The notes beneath the pieces were generated by a model. The model was not told the DNA's origin, ran no database searches, and worked only from the letters and a program-made list of their open reading frames with translations. A stretch of DNA of 64,000 nucleotides from Amycolatopsis mediterranei. Its GTDB lineage: Bacteria; Actinomycetota; Actinomycetes; Mycobacteriales; Pseudonocardiaceae. The stretch is from positions 6,651,072 through 6,715,071 of the forward strand of contig NZ_CP100416.1 of assembly GCF_026017845.1 (NCBI RefSeq). The letters are read 5' to 3'. Each line of letters begins with the position of its first letter. Positions within the stretch are counted from its first letter, which is position 1. The position numbers and the translations under genes were made by a program. Shown one piece after another: positions 36,806 through 45,218 of this stretch.

Positions 36806-36928
36806 GGATGTCATCGTGCCAAGCCCTGCTCCCGTGAGTTCCGTGACGACGTCGTCGCCGTGGTCCGTCGCGGCGATGCTTCGTTGAAGCAGGTCGTGAA
36901 GGATTTCAGGATTTCCGAGTCGTACATG
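36806..36928 (+). pseudogene. IS3-family OrfA remnant
   Basis: The plus strand reads CSREFRDDVVAVVRRGDASL and KQVVKDFRISESYM, the start of the helix-turn-helix OrfA protein of actinobacterial IS3 elements. It ends after about 40 codons without the leucine-zipper part or an OrfB frame. It sits next to the IS701-type fragment, marking a patch of nested insertion-sequence debris. Confidence 0.6.
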
Positions 36929-37008
36929 GCCGATGACATCGATAGCAGTAGTCCGGCGCCACGGAACGGAAGCCGGTGGCGCAGTTTTTCCGATCTATCC
37001 GCTGGCCG

Positions 37009-39702
37009 CTAGTGCTGTGGTTGTGGGTTCTCGTCTAGCGCGTACCGGATTGCCGCATCGAGTCCGGAGCCGGCCCCTTCGGTGAAGGCAGTGTCGAACG
37101 CTTCGGCCCCAAGTGCCGCGGATGTTCGCTCGGCGCATTGCTCGTCGAAAGTCTGGTAGGGGCTCGTCTCGTTGATGCGCGCGCCGGATTGTCGCCAAAT
37201 TGCCACGGTACAACCGAGTAGGCGGGCGGCCCGTTCGTACTCGGCAGCCGACGAGTGGCACCAGGTCAGCGCCTCGAAGAGAAACGCGAGCAGGGTGCGA
37301 TCGGCCAACCGCAACGCGATGGCCTCACGGAGGATGCCTGCAGCCTCACGAGGGCGGCCCGACCGCCAACGGTGAATTGCGACCGCCCACAACGCGTACC
37401 CCCGCGACCAACGGGCCTCGTGTCGCTCAGTCAACGCCACTGCCTCCGCAGCGACAGCCTCGCCGCGCGGATCGTCGAGGAAGAAGTACATGGCGGCGAG
37501 CAGGACCAGTGCGTCGAATACCAGCAGCGCGTCACCGGCCGCGCGGTACCCGGCCAGAGCACGTTCCAGCAGTTCGGCGCCACCGGACAGGTCACCCGCG
37601 AAGAACGCGGACATCCCGCTGCACTCGGCGTAGCCAGCGCGGAGCCGTTCGTCACCGAAACTTTCGGCCAGGCCACTCAGTTCGGCCAGCATCTCCCCCG
37701 CAGGGCCGGCCTCACCGATCTGGATCGCCAGGAACGAGGCCGCATACAAAGCTTGCGCCCGCACCAGTGTGTGACCGTGGCAGAGTTCAAGCCCCTCATG
37801 CAGGTGCCGGTAGCCCTCGCGCACGAGAGCGCCCCCGTACCAGAAGTTCCACAGGGAAGCGGCGATGTCCAGCGCCTGGCTCGCCCGGTCGGGGATCGAC
37901 AGGCAGTGGTCCATCACGGCCCGGAGGTTCGCGTGCTCACGGCGCAGCCGTGCAACCCACTCCAGCTGCCCAGGCCCGAACCCCTCGCATCGATATCGCT
38001 GGGCCACAGCCACGTAGTACTCGGCCTGGCGCAACCGCACATCCTGCTCGCCTCCCCGCTCGGCGAGCTTGCCCGCACCGTATGCCCGCACGGTCTCCAA
38101 CATCCAATACCACGTGTGCCCGCAAAACGCGCCTTTTTGGCGGAACAGGACCGACTTGTCCATCAATCCGGTCAAGACACCGAGTACACCGGCGTTCGGC
38201 GCGTGCTCAACCTCGCCGATGTGCTCGACCGCCTCCAGGTCGAACCCGCCGGGGAAGACAGACAGCTGCGCCCACAGCCACTGCTCGTCCGGAGAGCACA
38301 GCTCATAGCTCCAGTCGATCGTGGCCTCGAGCGTCCGCTGCCGCGCCCGCACGGTGCATGGGCCCATAGTGAGCAAGGCGAACCGGTCCACCAGGCGTTG
38401 TAGCAGCTGATCGACCGACAACACCCGCAGCCAAACGGCGGCCAACTCCAGTGCGAGCGGAATACCCTCCAGCCGCGCACAGATCTGCTTCACTGCTGCC
38501 ATGTCGCGCGGCGCGAGCTTCAAGTGAGGCACGGCCGCGGCCGCCCGATCGATGAATAGGGTCACCGCGTCGGTCTGACGCTTGCTTCCGGCCGCCTCTC
38601 TTCCGCCGCTCGCGTCGACGTCGTGTGGGACCACCATCGGCTCGACACAGAGGACGTGCTCGCCCTCAGCGTGTAGTACATGACGGCAGGTGGCCAAAAC
38701 GCGAACCTGATCAGCCGCCGTGAGCAACTTGGTGACCAGGGCCGCGCACTCGTCAGCCATGTGCTCACAGTTGTCGAGCACCAACAGCAACTGCCTGTCC
38801 CTGAGAAATTCTGCGAGGCCAGCAGCCGGATCAGCGGTATCACGCAACCCCAACACGGTCGCCACCGCGCTCGGCAACAACCTCGAGTCACGCAGTTCGG
38901 CGAGCTCGACCAGCCACACGCCGTCGGTGAAATCCGCGCGTAGCTCGGCCGCTATCCGCAGCGCCAGCCGCGTCTTGCCGACACCTCCGCTACCGGTCAA
39001 CGTCAAGAGCCGCGCCGTCGACAGCAGGCGCTTCGCTTCCTTCAACTCGTGCCGCCTGCCGACGAAGCTGGTCAGCTCGGCGGGTAGATTATCAGCAGCC
39101 CTGCTCATATTGTCAGGCATATGGCGGTCAATGACATTGACCCAGCCGGTCGTCATCGTCTCCTTCACGTCGACTTGGACCAGCCTAAACATGGCCGGAT
39201 CAATTCCACGACAGTTTCGGATTACTTCACCGAAAAACCATTCGGAAGCAATGACGGCCAGCAATCCAGAAGATTCAGCAAGTGCGTCCTTCAACGGCTT
39301 CGCATCCAGCAGCCGAAAAGCGAGGTTGATCGACGTTGCCGTCACCCCGTGATCATCGTAAGCCACCTCGCCAGCATGCAGCGTCATCCGCAGTCGGATC
39401 CGCTCCTCCACTGGACGAGTCGAGTTATGCTCACATAAGGCGGCAACCAGCAGATGCGGTACCACTTCCACGAAGTGAGCTTTTGGCATCTCTGGTGGCG
39501 CAAGTATAAACAGACCGTCACCCAGGTCTTGAAGATCGCATTTTGCCCACGGGATGTTCGCACCCTCGAAAGCCTGCCGCATGACCGAATACAGTCCAGC
39601 ACGTACGGCGAGTCGATGGGGATTGGTGCGACGCGGGTCGCCGTATCCCTCGATGTCCACCGCGATGATCGTACGATGGACCGCAGGTTGTGGATTTTCC
39701 AT
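37009..39702 (-). CDS. STAND NTPase with N-terminal cyclase-like domain and TPR-like C-terminus
   Basis: The 897-residue protein has three parts. Residues 1-180 resemble a nucleotide-cyclase homology domain (TIIAVDIEGYGDPRRTNPHR, LQDLGDGLFILAP, LRMTLHAGEVAYDDHGVTAT). Residues 210-480 are an NB-ARC ATPase with Walker A TGSGGVGKTRLALRI near residue 239, Walker B LLLVLDNCEHMAD and the GIPLALELAA motif. The rest is helical repeats (RALAGYRAAGDALLVFDALV, GRPREAAGILREAIALRLAD). No DNA-binding domain is seen, unlike AfsR/SARP regulators, so it could be a signalling ATPase or NLR-like sensor. The G+C content around the 5' end is visibly lower than in its neighbours, suggesting transfer. Confidence 0.8.
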   Translation of the reverse strand: MENPQPAVHRTIIAVDIEGYGDPRRTNPHRLAVRAGLYSVMRQAFEGANIPWAKCDLQDLGDGLFILAPPEMPKAHFVEVVPHLLVAALCEHNSTRPVEERIRLRMTLHAGEVAYDDHGVTATSINLAFRLLDAKPLKDALAESSGLLAVIASEWFFGEVIRNCRGIDPAMFRLVQVDVKETMTTGWVNVIDRHMPDNMSRAADNLPAELTSFVGRRHELKEAKRLLSTARLLTLTGSGGVGKTRLALRIAAELRADFTDGVWLVELAELRDSRLLPSAVATVLGLRDTADPAAGLAEFLRDRQLLLVLDNCEHMADECAALVTKLLTAADQVRVLATCRHVLHAEGEHVLCVEPMVVPHDVDASGGREAAGSKRQTDAVTLFIDRAAAAVPHLKLAPRDMAAVKQICARLEGIPLALELAAVWLRVLSVDQLLQRLVDRFALLTMGPCTVRARQRTLEATIDWSYELCSPDEQWLWAQLSVFPGGFDLEAVEHIGEVEHAPNAGVLGVLTGLMDKSVLFRQKGAFCGHTWYWMLETVRAYGAGKLAERGGEQDVRLRQAEYYVAVAQRYRCEGFGPGQLEWVARLRREHANLRAVMDHCLSIPDRASQALDIAASLWNFWYGGALVREGYRHLHEGLELCHGHTLVRAQALYAASFLAIQIGEAGPAGEMLAELSGLAESFGDERLRAGYAECSGMSAFFAGDLSGGAELLERALAGYRAAGDALLVFDALVLLAAMYFFLDDPRGEAVAAEAVALTERHEARWSRGYALWAVAIHRWRSGRPREAAGILREAIALRLADRTLLAFLFEALTWCHSSAAEYERAARLLGCTVAIWRQSGARINETSPYQTFDEQCAERTSAALGAEAFDTAFTEGAGSGLDAAIRYALDENPQPQH

Positions 39703-39939
39703 CCCGCCTCCGTTGACGACAGGGACGTTCAGCAGTGCAGTTCACATAAATATAGAGGAAAGATCGCCTTCGACTAAGCCGGGGTCACACTGGGCGACTT
39801 GATCTAACTGACCCAGCCGGCGTAGCTGGGAATGTAGACCTGCAGCCACAGTATGGACTGCGCGCACGAGGTAAGTTCAATGGCCTGATTCCGCCGCAAC
39901 GGCCTGCGCCGGAACAGGAATTCGTACCATTTGGTGCGC

Positions 39940-40270
39940 CTGCGCACCTATCAGACGTGGCCAAATCAGTCGCGCGTCCGCGCCGGCGCGAGAAGGGTGC
40001 TCAAGTGGCGGTCGGCGGTCTGCCAGGTGACGACAGTGTTGTCGATGATGAAGTCGCCGATGTTGGCGAGCGCGATGACCGCGTCGCAGACCAACGCCTG
40101 GCTCGACGAGGCCAGCCGGTATCGTCAGCGCTTCACATGCTTCGCCGATAGAGGCAAGCACAGGTGCGACCTGTACCCGTCAGCGCCGCGGCGTCGAGTT
40201 GGCCAAGTGCCTTCATGAATCTTCTCCAGCGGGCGACGAAGTTCACCCCGCCTACCACTCGGAAGCGGCC
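39940..40270 (-). pseudogene. Unidentified protein remnant
   Basis: On the minus strand a frame with protein-like composition reads LASSSQALVCDAVIALANIG, DFIIDNTVVTWQTADRHLST and ends LLAPARTRD before a stop. Upstream in the same frame lies PLSAKHVKR, a TGA stop, then RYRLASSS. The segment has lost its start and is interrupted, so it is a decayed gene. I do not recognise the family. Confidence 0.35.
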
Positions 40271-40304
40271 GCATGACGCCGAGCGGTCCAACACCTAACC
40301 GAAA

Positions 40305-40620
40305 TTGCAAGCCCTGCTCAACACGCTCGCGCGGCGCGGAACGCTGCTGGTCGTGGTCTTCCAGCCGGCCACGACCGGAGCCGCCGGTCGCGGCCGACCG
40401 TGCGTCGGACGCCAGGTGGCTTATCTGCCCGGGCTAGCGATGCGCCGCATCGCCGACCTCTGCCCCGACCGCGCCAAACCGACGCCCGGGACGCGTTCAT
40501 CATCCCCGACGCCGCCCAATCGCTGCCACACACCCTGCGCCCGGTCGTCGTCGGCGATGACACCCTGGCAACGCGGGACGATCCGTGCGTGAACGACAGT
40601 CGGCCAATCACAGTGCAGTA
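40305..40620 (+). pseudogene. IS110-family transposase remnant
   Basis: The plus strand gives LLNTLARRGTLLVVVFQPAT, VAYLPGLAMRRIADLCPDRA and, in a second frame, TDARDAFIIPDAAQSLPHTL and RPVVVGDDTLA. This is the N-terminal DEDD-type catalytic region of IS110 transposases (the conserved K-T-D-x-x-D-A motif is split by the frame shift). The C-terminal transposase_20 domain is missing. Confidence 0.72.
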
Positions 40621-40737
40621 ACGGGCCTACGAGCGGCAGTGCGGCCATTCGGGTGCGATCGACTATAACCTCGTCATCTGTGCCGGGCGACCGCGTTCCA
40701 CCCGCGCCCCGAACCGCCTCAAGCACCGAGGTACACG

Positions 40738-42153
40738 ATGATCAAAACCGCCCACGAAGCCATCCTGCCACGCACGGTGCCGCCGCGTCGGGCCGGCGCC
40801 CGGTGTCGTCGGCAGGCCGTCGGAGACCGCGGGCTGAGGTTCGCGTTCTACGGACGGATGTCCACGGTCGAGTTCCAGGGCCGGGAGACGTCGTTGGGGT
40901 GGCAGCGAGAGGTCGCCGAGGAGACAATCCGCGGGCGCGGCGTGACCGTGACGGAGTACTTCGACGAAGGGTGTTCACGTCGGTTGCCCTGGCGTCAACG
41001 GCCGGCCGCGGCCCAGCTGATGGCAGCCGCGGAACACCCGAACCGTTCATTCGATGCCGTCGTCATTGGCGAGTACGAGCGAGCGTTTTACGGCGACCAG
41101 TTCAACGCCGTGCTGACCACACTCCAGGAGCAAGGCATCCAGCTGTGGCTCCCCGAAGCGGACGGTCCGGTGAACCTTGATGACCCGGTGCACCAGGCAC
41201 TAATGCTGTTGCTCGGGTCCCAGTCACGTCGCGAGGTGTTGCGGGTTCGGCACCGAGTGCTGACGGCGATGCACATCCAGGCCTGTGTTCAAGGCAGGTT
41301 CCTCGGCGGCTGGCCACCCTACGGCTACCGCCTAGCCGATGCCGGTCCGCACCCGAACCGAGCCCATGCGAGCTGGGGTCGCCGCCTACACCGTCTCGAG
41401 CCCGATCCGGCCACCGCACCGTGGGTGCGGTGGATCTTCCAGCAACGAGCCACCGGGCGAAGCGTAGCCGGAATCGCACGGGAACTGAACGACCGCGGCG
41501 TCCCGTGCCCGTCGCGTGCCGACCGGGTTCGGAATCGTCATCGAACGAAGCACGAGTGGATCATCCGGACCGTCATCGGCATCCTCGAAAACCCGCGGTA
41601 CACCGGACGGCAGGTGTGGAACCGGCACGGCACCAGAACTACGGCCCCCTCCCATCGCCGCGTTCCCACTCGGCCGCCGGCGACAGGAGGTTGGGCCGAG
41701 TCGGAGAAGGTGACACATTCTGCGCTCGTCACCGAGGCCACCTTCGCGGCGATTCAGGGCATGCGCGCAGCCCGACCCCCCCAGCACGGCCATACCAGGA
41801 CGTACGTGCTGGCAGGGCTCGTGCAATGTCAGCTGTGCGGCCGTCGACTGGATTCTCACTGGGTGAACGGCCGACCGGGCTGCCGCTGCCGCCACGGCCA
41901 CACCAGCGCCCGCAACCGCCCACCAGAACTCGCCAAAAACGTCTACGTTCGCGAAGACCACCTACTCAACGATCTCCACGTGCGATTCGCCGATACTGTC
42001 GGTGACGACGGGTCTACGATCGCCGACTACCTCAGATCGAACGACCTAACGATCATGTGCGGCGGCCCGCCTCGAGAAGTCAAGGCATCCAGCCCACAAT
42101 CCGCACTTGCCACGACAGTCGAGACCGGCGGCGACCAGCTGCTGCTACTCTGA
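40738..42153 (+). CDS. Large serine recombinase
   Basis: The 471-residue protein has the resolvase catalytic domain (FAFYGRMSTVEFQGRETSLG; nucleophile Ser at about residue 42; FDAVVIGEYERAFYGDQFNA), the recombinase domain (GWPPYGYRLADAGPH, IFQQRATGRSVAGIARELND, RGVPCPSRADR, TVIGILENPRYTGRQVWN) and a zinc-ribbon-like segment (CQLCGRRLDSHWVNGRPGCR). It is short for the group because the coiled-coil tail is reduced. It should integrate or excise a mobile element by attP x attB recombination. GAGG lies before the ATG. No directionality factor is visible; it faces the tyrosine integrase across about 220 bases. Confidence 0.87.
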   Translation: MIKTAHEAILPRTVPPRRAGARCRRQAVGDRGLRFAFYGRMSTVEFQGRETSLGWQREVAEETIRGRGVTVTEYFDEGCSRRLPWRQRPAAAQLMAAAEHPNRSFDAVVIGEYERAFYGDQFNAVLTTLQEQGIQLWLPEADGPVNLDDPVHQALMLLLGSQSRREVLRVRHRVLTAMHIQACVQGRFLGGWPPYGYRLADAGPHPNRAHASWGRRLHRLEPDPATAPWVRWIFQQRATGRSVAGIARELNDRGVPCPSRADRVRNRHRTKHEWIIRTVIGILENPRYTGRQVWNRHGTRTTAPSHRRVPTRPPATGGWAESEKVTHSALVTEATFAAIQGMRAARPPQHGHTRTYVLAGLVQCQLCGRRLDSHWVNGRPGCRCRHGHTSARNRPPELAKNVYVREDHLLNDLHVRFADTVGDDGSTIADYLRSNDLTIMCGGPPREVKASSPQSALATTVETGGDQLLLL

Positions 42154-42299
42154 CCTGGCCGCGACGCGCGGCTCAATGGGGTAATTGAGTGTCCGAGACC
42201 GAGTTGATCTATAACCCCACCCTGAAATTCGCCACGGACCTGCGACTTGACTGAGATCCAGAAGCCCAACCGCGAAGCGGGAGATTTCCCACGTCTACG

Positions 42300-42360
42300 T
42301 GTTCAAAGGGGGACTTGAACCCCCACGGCGGTAAATCTTCCCCGGTTTAGGGAAAGTCAT
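42300..42360 (-). other. tRNA 3'-end-like sequence, probable attachment site
   Basis: On the minus strand GGGGG-TTCAAGT-CCCCC (42308-42324) is a perfect T-arm with consensus loop, followed by a 7-base acceptor-like TTTGAAC (42301-42307) and preceded by a variable-arm-like hairpin. No matching 5' acceptor (GTTCAAA), D-arm or anticodon arm is found upstream, so it is not a full tRNA. Its position, 18 bases from the end of a tyrosine integrase gene, fits a tRNA-derived att site, most like a tRNA-Leu 3' end. Confidence 0.5.
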
Positions 42361-42377
42361 GGCTTGACGATAGCAGA

Positions 42378-43451
42378 TCACGCTTCCCCTAGCGACCCGC
42401 CGCCTGCAACGGGATGCGGTTCGCGGGTGAGCACCGCGAGGGCCGCAGCAACGTCGTGGATCGAGGCTTTAACGTAGGTTGCGGTTGTTCCGGCCTGATT
42501 CAACGTGGTCGAACTCTGATGACCGGCATAGGCTTGGGCGACCGCGTAGCCATGCGTACGTTCAACCCAGGTGAGAGTCGTGTGGCGCAGCCAGTGGGTA
42601 GAGATACCTTGATGCGCGACCCATGGCAGGTGTCGTCCTACGCGGTCCCACAGGTGGTCGTAGCGACGCCTGGTGATGGGGCGTTTCCGTCGATAGCGCA
42701 GGAGCGGTTCATCGGGATCAACGGCGCCTCGACCTTCGCCGTGTGAAATCAAGTGGGCCATCAAGCTGGGCGAGACGGGTTGCCACCGACTGGTGTTCGC
42801 CTTCTCGCGCAGGTAGATCAGGCACTGATGCCGGTCGAGATCTCGTGGCCTCAGTTGCAAGGCCCCGCCGCGGCGGCATGCGGTCTCGGTGTGGAGCCGG
42901 AGAAGGAGTGAGTCGAGCTCAGGATCGTCGCCAGTCGAGCCGGCCACGCCGTTGATCTCTGTGAGTTCTAAGGCAGTGAGTGCACGCCGGGGCGATGGTA
43001 AGCGACGTGGCTTGCTGACGCGGGCAGCGGGATTCGCTACCCGTGTGATCAGCCGGTCGTCTTCAGCATGGTGGTAGAGGCACCTTGCTGCAGCGATGAA
43101 GCTCTCGGCTGCGCCGGTTCCGCCGCGGAAGTTGTTACGGCTGACCGCGTTCGCCTTGACTTCTTCGGCGAGTTGCTTGACCTCAGACGGGGTGGGTTCG
43201 TCGATTCTCCGACTTCCCCAGCTGGTTTCCAGGTGCTTCCAGTAGGAAGCGTAGGTAGAACGTGTACCTAATGACACAGCCGCGGCCACCACCGGAATAT
43301 ACTCGCTGAAGGTCGGCACAGACGTCGGGCACTCAGACTGATCAGCTACCAGGTCGGCTGGGTCGACGCCCAGCCGCTCCAGCAGAAGACGTGCCGCGGC
43401 CAGATCGTCAGCCCGGTCAGCGCAGCGTGACTGCTGTGCTGCCATGGTCAC
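42378..43451 (-). CDS. Tyrosine recombinase/integrase of an actinomycete integrative element
   Basis: The 357-residue protein has a SAM-like core-binding domain (FSEYIPVVAAAVSLGTRSTY, ASYWKHLETSWG) and a catalytic domain with Arg in HTETACRRGGALQL (about residue 190), HWLRHTTLTW (His-x-x-Arg, about 284), AYAGHQ (about 309) and the nucleophile Tyr in TYVKAS (about 325). The pentad is complete. Its GTG start overlaps the stop of the AbrB-like gene upstream, as in related elements. An att-like tRNA fragment follows its 3' end. Confidence 0.87.
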   Translation of the reverse strand: MTMAAQQSRCADRADDLAAARLLLERLGVDPADLVADQSECPTSVPTFSEYIPVVAAAVSLGTRSTYASYWKHLETSWGSRRIDEPTPSEVKQLAEEVKANAVSRNNFRGGTGAAESFIAAARCLYHHAEDDRLITRVANPAARVSKPRRLPSPRRALTALELTEINGVAGSTGDDPELDSLLLRLHTETACRRGGALQLRPRDLDRHQCLIYLREKANTSRWQPVSPSLMAHLISHGEGRGAVDPDEPLLRYRRKRPITRRRYDHLWDRVGRHLPWVAHQGISTHWLRHTTLTWVERTHGYAVAQAYAGHQSSTTLNQAGTTATYVKASIHDVAAALAVLTREPHPVAGGGSLGEA

Positions 43452-43849
43452 TGCGCGGCTGTCGCGCGCGCCGGGTGATAGCGGGACATCATCTGATCCA
43501 GGACCGAGAATGAGTGCACCACCAGCGTGTCGTGTTCAACCGCAGCCGCTAGTAAGACACCGTCGCCGCCGTGGATTCCGGACCGAAACCGCGCCGCAGC
43601 CGGAAGCACCACACTGCACTGCTTCGTTACGCGGCTCACGCTGCGTGTTGCGGGACGAAGTACAATGATACCGTCAGACGTCTGCAGTGCGAGCTGATCT
43701 CCAACTTTCCAGTTCAACGCAAGAAGAAGCCTTCGCGCAGACAGTCTGCCCGAGGAGTCAACTCGGCTGATCTCGTACTGCATGGACCCGTCGCTCAGCA
43801 ATGACTGCAGTTCAGCCATTGGCAATACCGGAGAACGCTGAGCATGCAT
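43448..43849 (-). CDS. AbrB/MazE-like protein of an integrative element
   Basis: The protein contains a swapped-hairpin-like AbrB pattern (YEISRVDSSGRLSARRLLLA, LNWKVGDQLALQTSDGIIVL) and a second, similar half (QCSVVLPAAARFRSGIHGGD, GVLLAAAVEHDTLVVHSFSV). Proteins of this kind lie directly upstream of integrases in actinomycete integrative elements and probably regulate them. The start is uncertain: the frame is open to 44017, while ATGs at 43849 and 43819 fit the family length better. It overlaps the integrase start by four bases. Confidence 0.65.
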   Translation of the reverse strand: MHAQRSPVLPMAELQSLLSDGSMQYEISRVDSSGRLSARRLLLALNWKVGDQLALQTSDGIIVLRPATRSVSRVTKQCSVVLPAAARFRSGIHGGDGVLLAAAVEHDTLVVHSFSVLDQMMSRYHPARATAAQ

Positions 43850-44308
43850 AGGCCGTGAATAGCTCGGAATGAGCGCTGCGACCACCGCGTCGGCAACAGC
43901 AGGGGACACTGCAGCAAACGGAGGCGAGTCGTCTCGAGCAACTTGCCCGCCAACGGCATCAGTCTGATCAACCACGGCATCTCCCGCCAGCTTGGCCGAC
44001 ACAAAGATCAACAGCAACCGAGTCCGGCAGCACCGCCGCGGCTCGCCAGCTCAACGTGTCTCGATGGTCCCGTCAGTTGAGATACGCCGTTTGCTGGACG
44101 TGTTTGATGCGCCTGTATTTCCAAGGTCACGGAGAATTTTAGGTCTCGGCCGTCTCGATTGGGCAGTCTCGCGAGTCCGCGAACGTCTCGCAGGAGTGGC
44201 CTGAGCTCCCTCCAGGTATCCGGCCGCCTGTTCCACGCAGCCAAGTGGGCTAGGGAGGTTGTCGAGTCGATTGTCAGCCGGCGGCGATAGTGCCAGACCG
44301 GTGGCCCC
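43850..44308. other. Intergenic region of the integrative element
   Basis: Frames on both strands are open here (the upstream extension of the AbrB-like frame to 44017, and arginine-rich frames to 44434) but none shows a recognisable family, a ribosome binding site or protein-like composition strong enough to call. It probably holds divergent promoters for the integrase side and the DUF2637 side. Confidence 0.4.
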
Positions 44309-44449
44309 GTGCAAGCCCCCGGTACAGAACGCCGTATCCCCGATGAGGTACGCACAGCTACCACGCGGCCTGGACGTCGCTCCGACCTGGAGATCTCCGC
44401 GACACTGACCCTCGTCGAGTTCGGCCGAGGCCACTGGGGACGGTCATGA
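44309..44449 (+). CDS. Small protein coupled to the DUF2637 gene
   Basis: A 46-codon frame from GTG ends RSDLEISATLTLVEFGRGHW and GRS, with its TGA overlapping the ATG of the DUF2637 gene (ATGA). The end is protein-like and the overlap implies translational coupling, as with small genes that precede DUF2637 genes in actinomycete integrative elements. The start is uncertain, with only GGTGG as a weak ribosome binding site. Function unknown. Confidence 0.4.
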   Translation: MQAPGTERRIPDEVRTATTRPGRRSDLEISATLTLVEFGRGHWGRS

Positions 44450-45072
44450 CGCGAACTCACCGGCATGACCTGTCACTGGGGATCCAGTGTTTCTTCACCG
44501 GCCTCATCGCGGTCGGCGCCGCGTTCGCCTCCTACCGGCACGGCCTCCACTTCGCTCTGCGCTTCGGCGCGGACGAGGCGACCGCCTGGATCTGGCCACT
44601 CATCATCGACGGCCTGCTCACCATCGCTACCGTCGAGCTCTGGAAAGCTGCCGGGAGCAAGTGGCAGGCCTAGCTCGCGTTCGTATTCGGCATCTCGCTC
44701 TCGCTCTGCGCCAACATCGCCTCGGCTCCCGAACTGAGCATCTTCGGCATCATGGTGGCCGCTTGCCCGCCCCTTGCCCTGTTGCTCGCTGTCGAATTAC
44801 TGAACCGAGCTTTGAAGCGCCGACGCTCGCCGTCGGCACAGGCCTTCAAAATCCCACGGGAAGCAGAGGCGGCCGACTTGTCCACAGAGTCGGATGAGCC
44901 TGTGGACAAAACCGCGGAGCAACGGATGTGGGAGTTCTATGAAAAAGAGCGGCGGCAGGGGCGCACGCCGACCGGGGCCGACCTCGACCGGATCGCCGGC
45001 ACCCACAACTACGGGCGCCGCATCCTGCGCAAGTGGCGCGCCGCCGACCTGACCACGTCGACGACGACTTGA
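44446..45072 (+). pseudogene. DUF2637 (Spd-like) membrane protein interrupted by an amber codon
   Basis: The first 75 codons give two membrane helices (IQCFFTGLIAVGAAFASYRH, then AWIWPLIIDGLLTIATVELW) and stop at TAG (44671-44673) after KWQA. The same frame continues LAFVFGISLSLCANIASAPE, LSIFGIMVAACPPLALLLAV, a basic segment and a C-terminal DNA-binding-like end GTHNYGRRILRKWR. The fused reading is a standard DUF2637 protein, commonly found in actinomycete conjugative/integrative elements with a role in spread or replication. One point mutation thus inactivates it, or requires suppression. Confidence 0.78.
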
Positions 45073-45218
45073 TCCTCACTCCTGGCGGCGTCGCGGGAGG
45101 GATAACGATTTCGGCCGCGGCAAGACCTGCAGCCGGGGAAGGGGCAGGCTGCCGTCCGGTCGGCGGTGCCCGCCAGCCCGCTCCTTCCCGAGCCGGAGGA
45201 GCCGCATTCGCCACGCTT

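Larger units (their letters stand above)
39703..40737. other. Intergenic region with transposase and unknown gene remnants
   Basis: No intact gene is visible. An IS110-type fragment (40305-40620) and an unidentified minus-strand protein remnant (39940-40270) are listed separately. The first 150 bases after the STAND gene start are AT-richer than the average and may hold its promoter. Confidence 0.5.

Noticed and set aside
42300..42370. A complete tRNA gene on the minus strand
   Set aside because: Only the T-arm and a 3' acceptor strand fit. The 5' acceptor partner, D-arm and a U33-containing anticodon loop are missing, so it is kept only as an att-like fragment.
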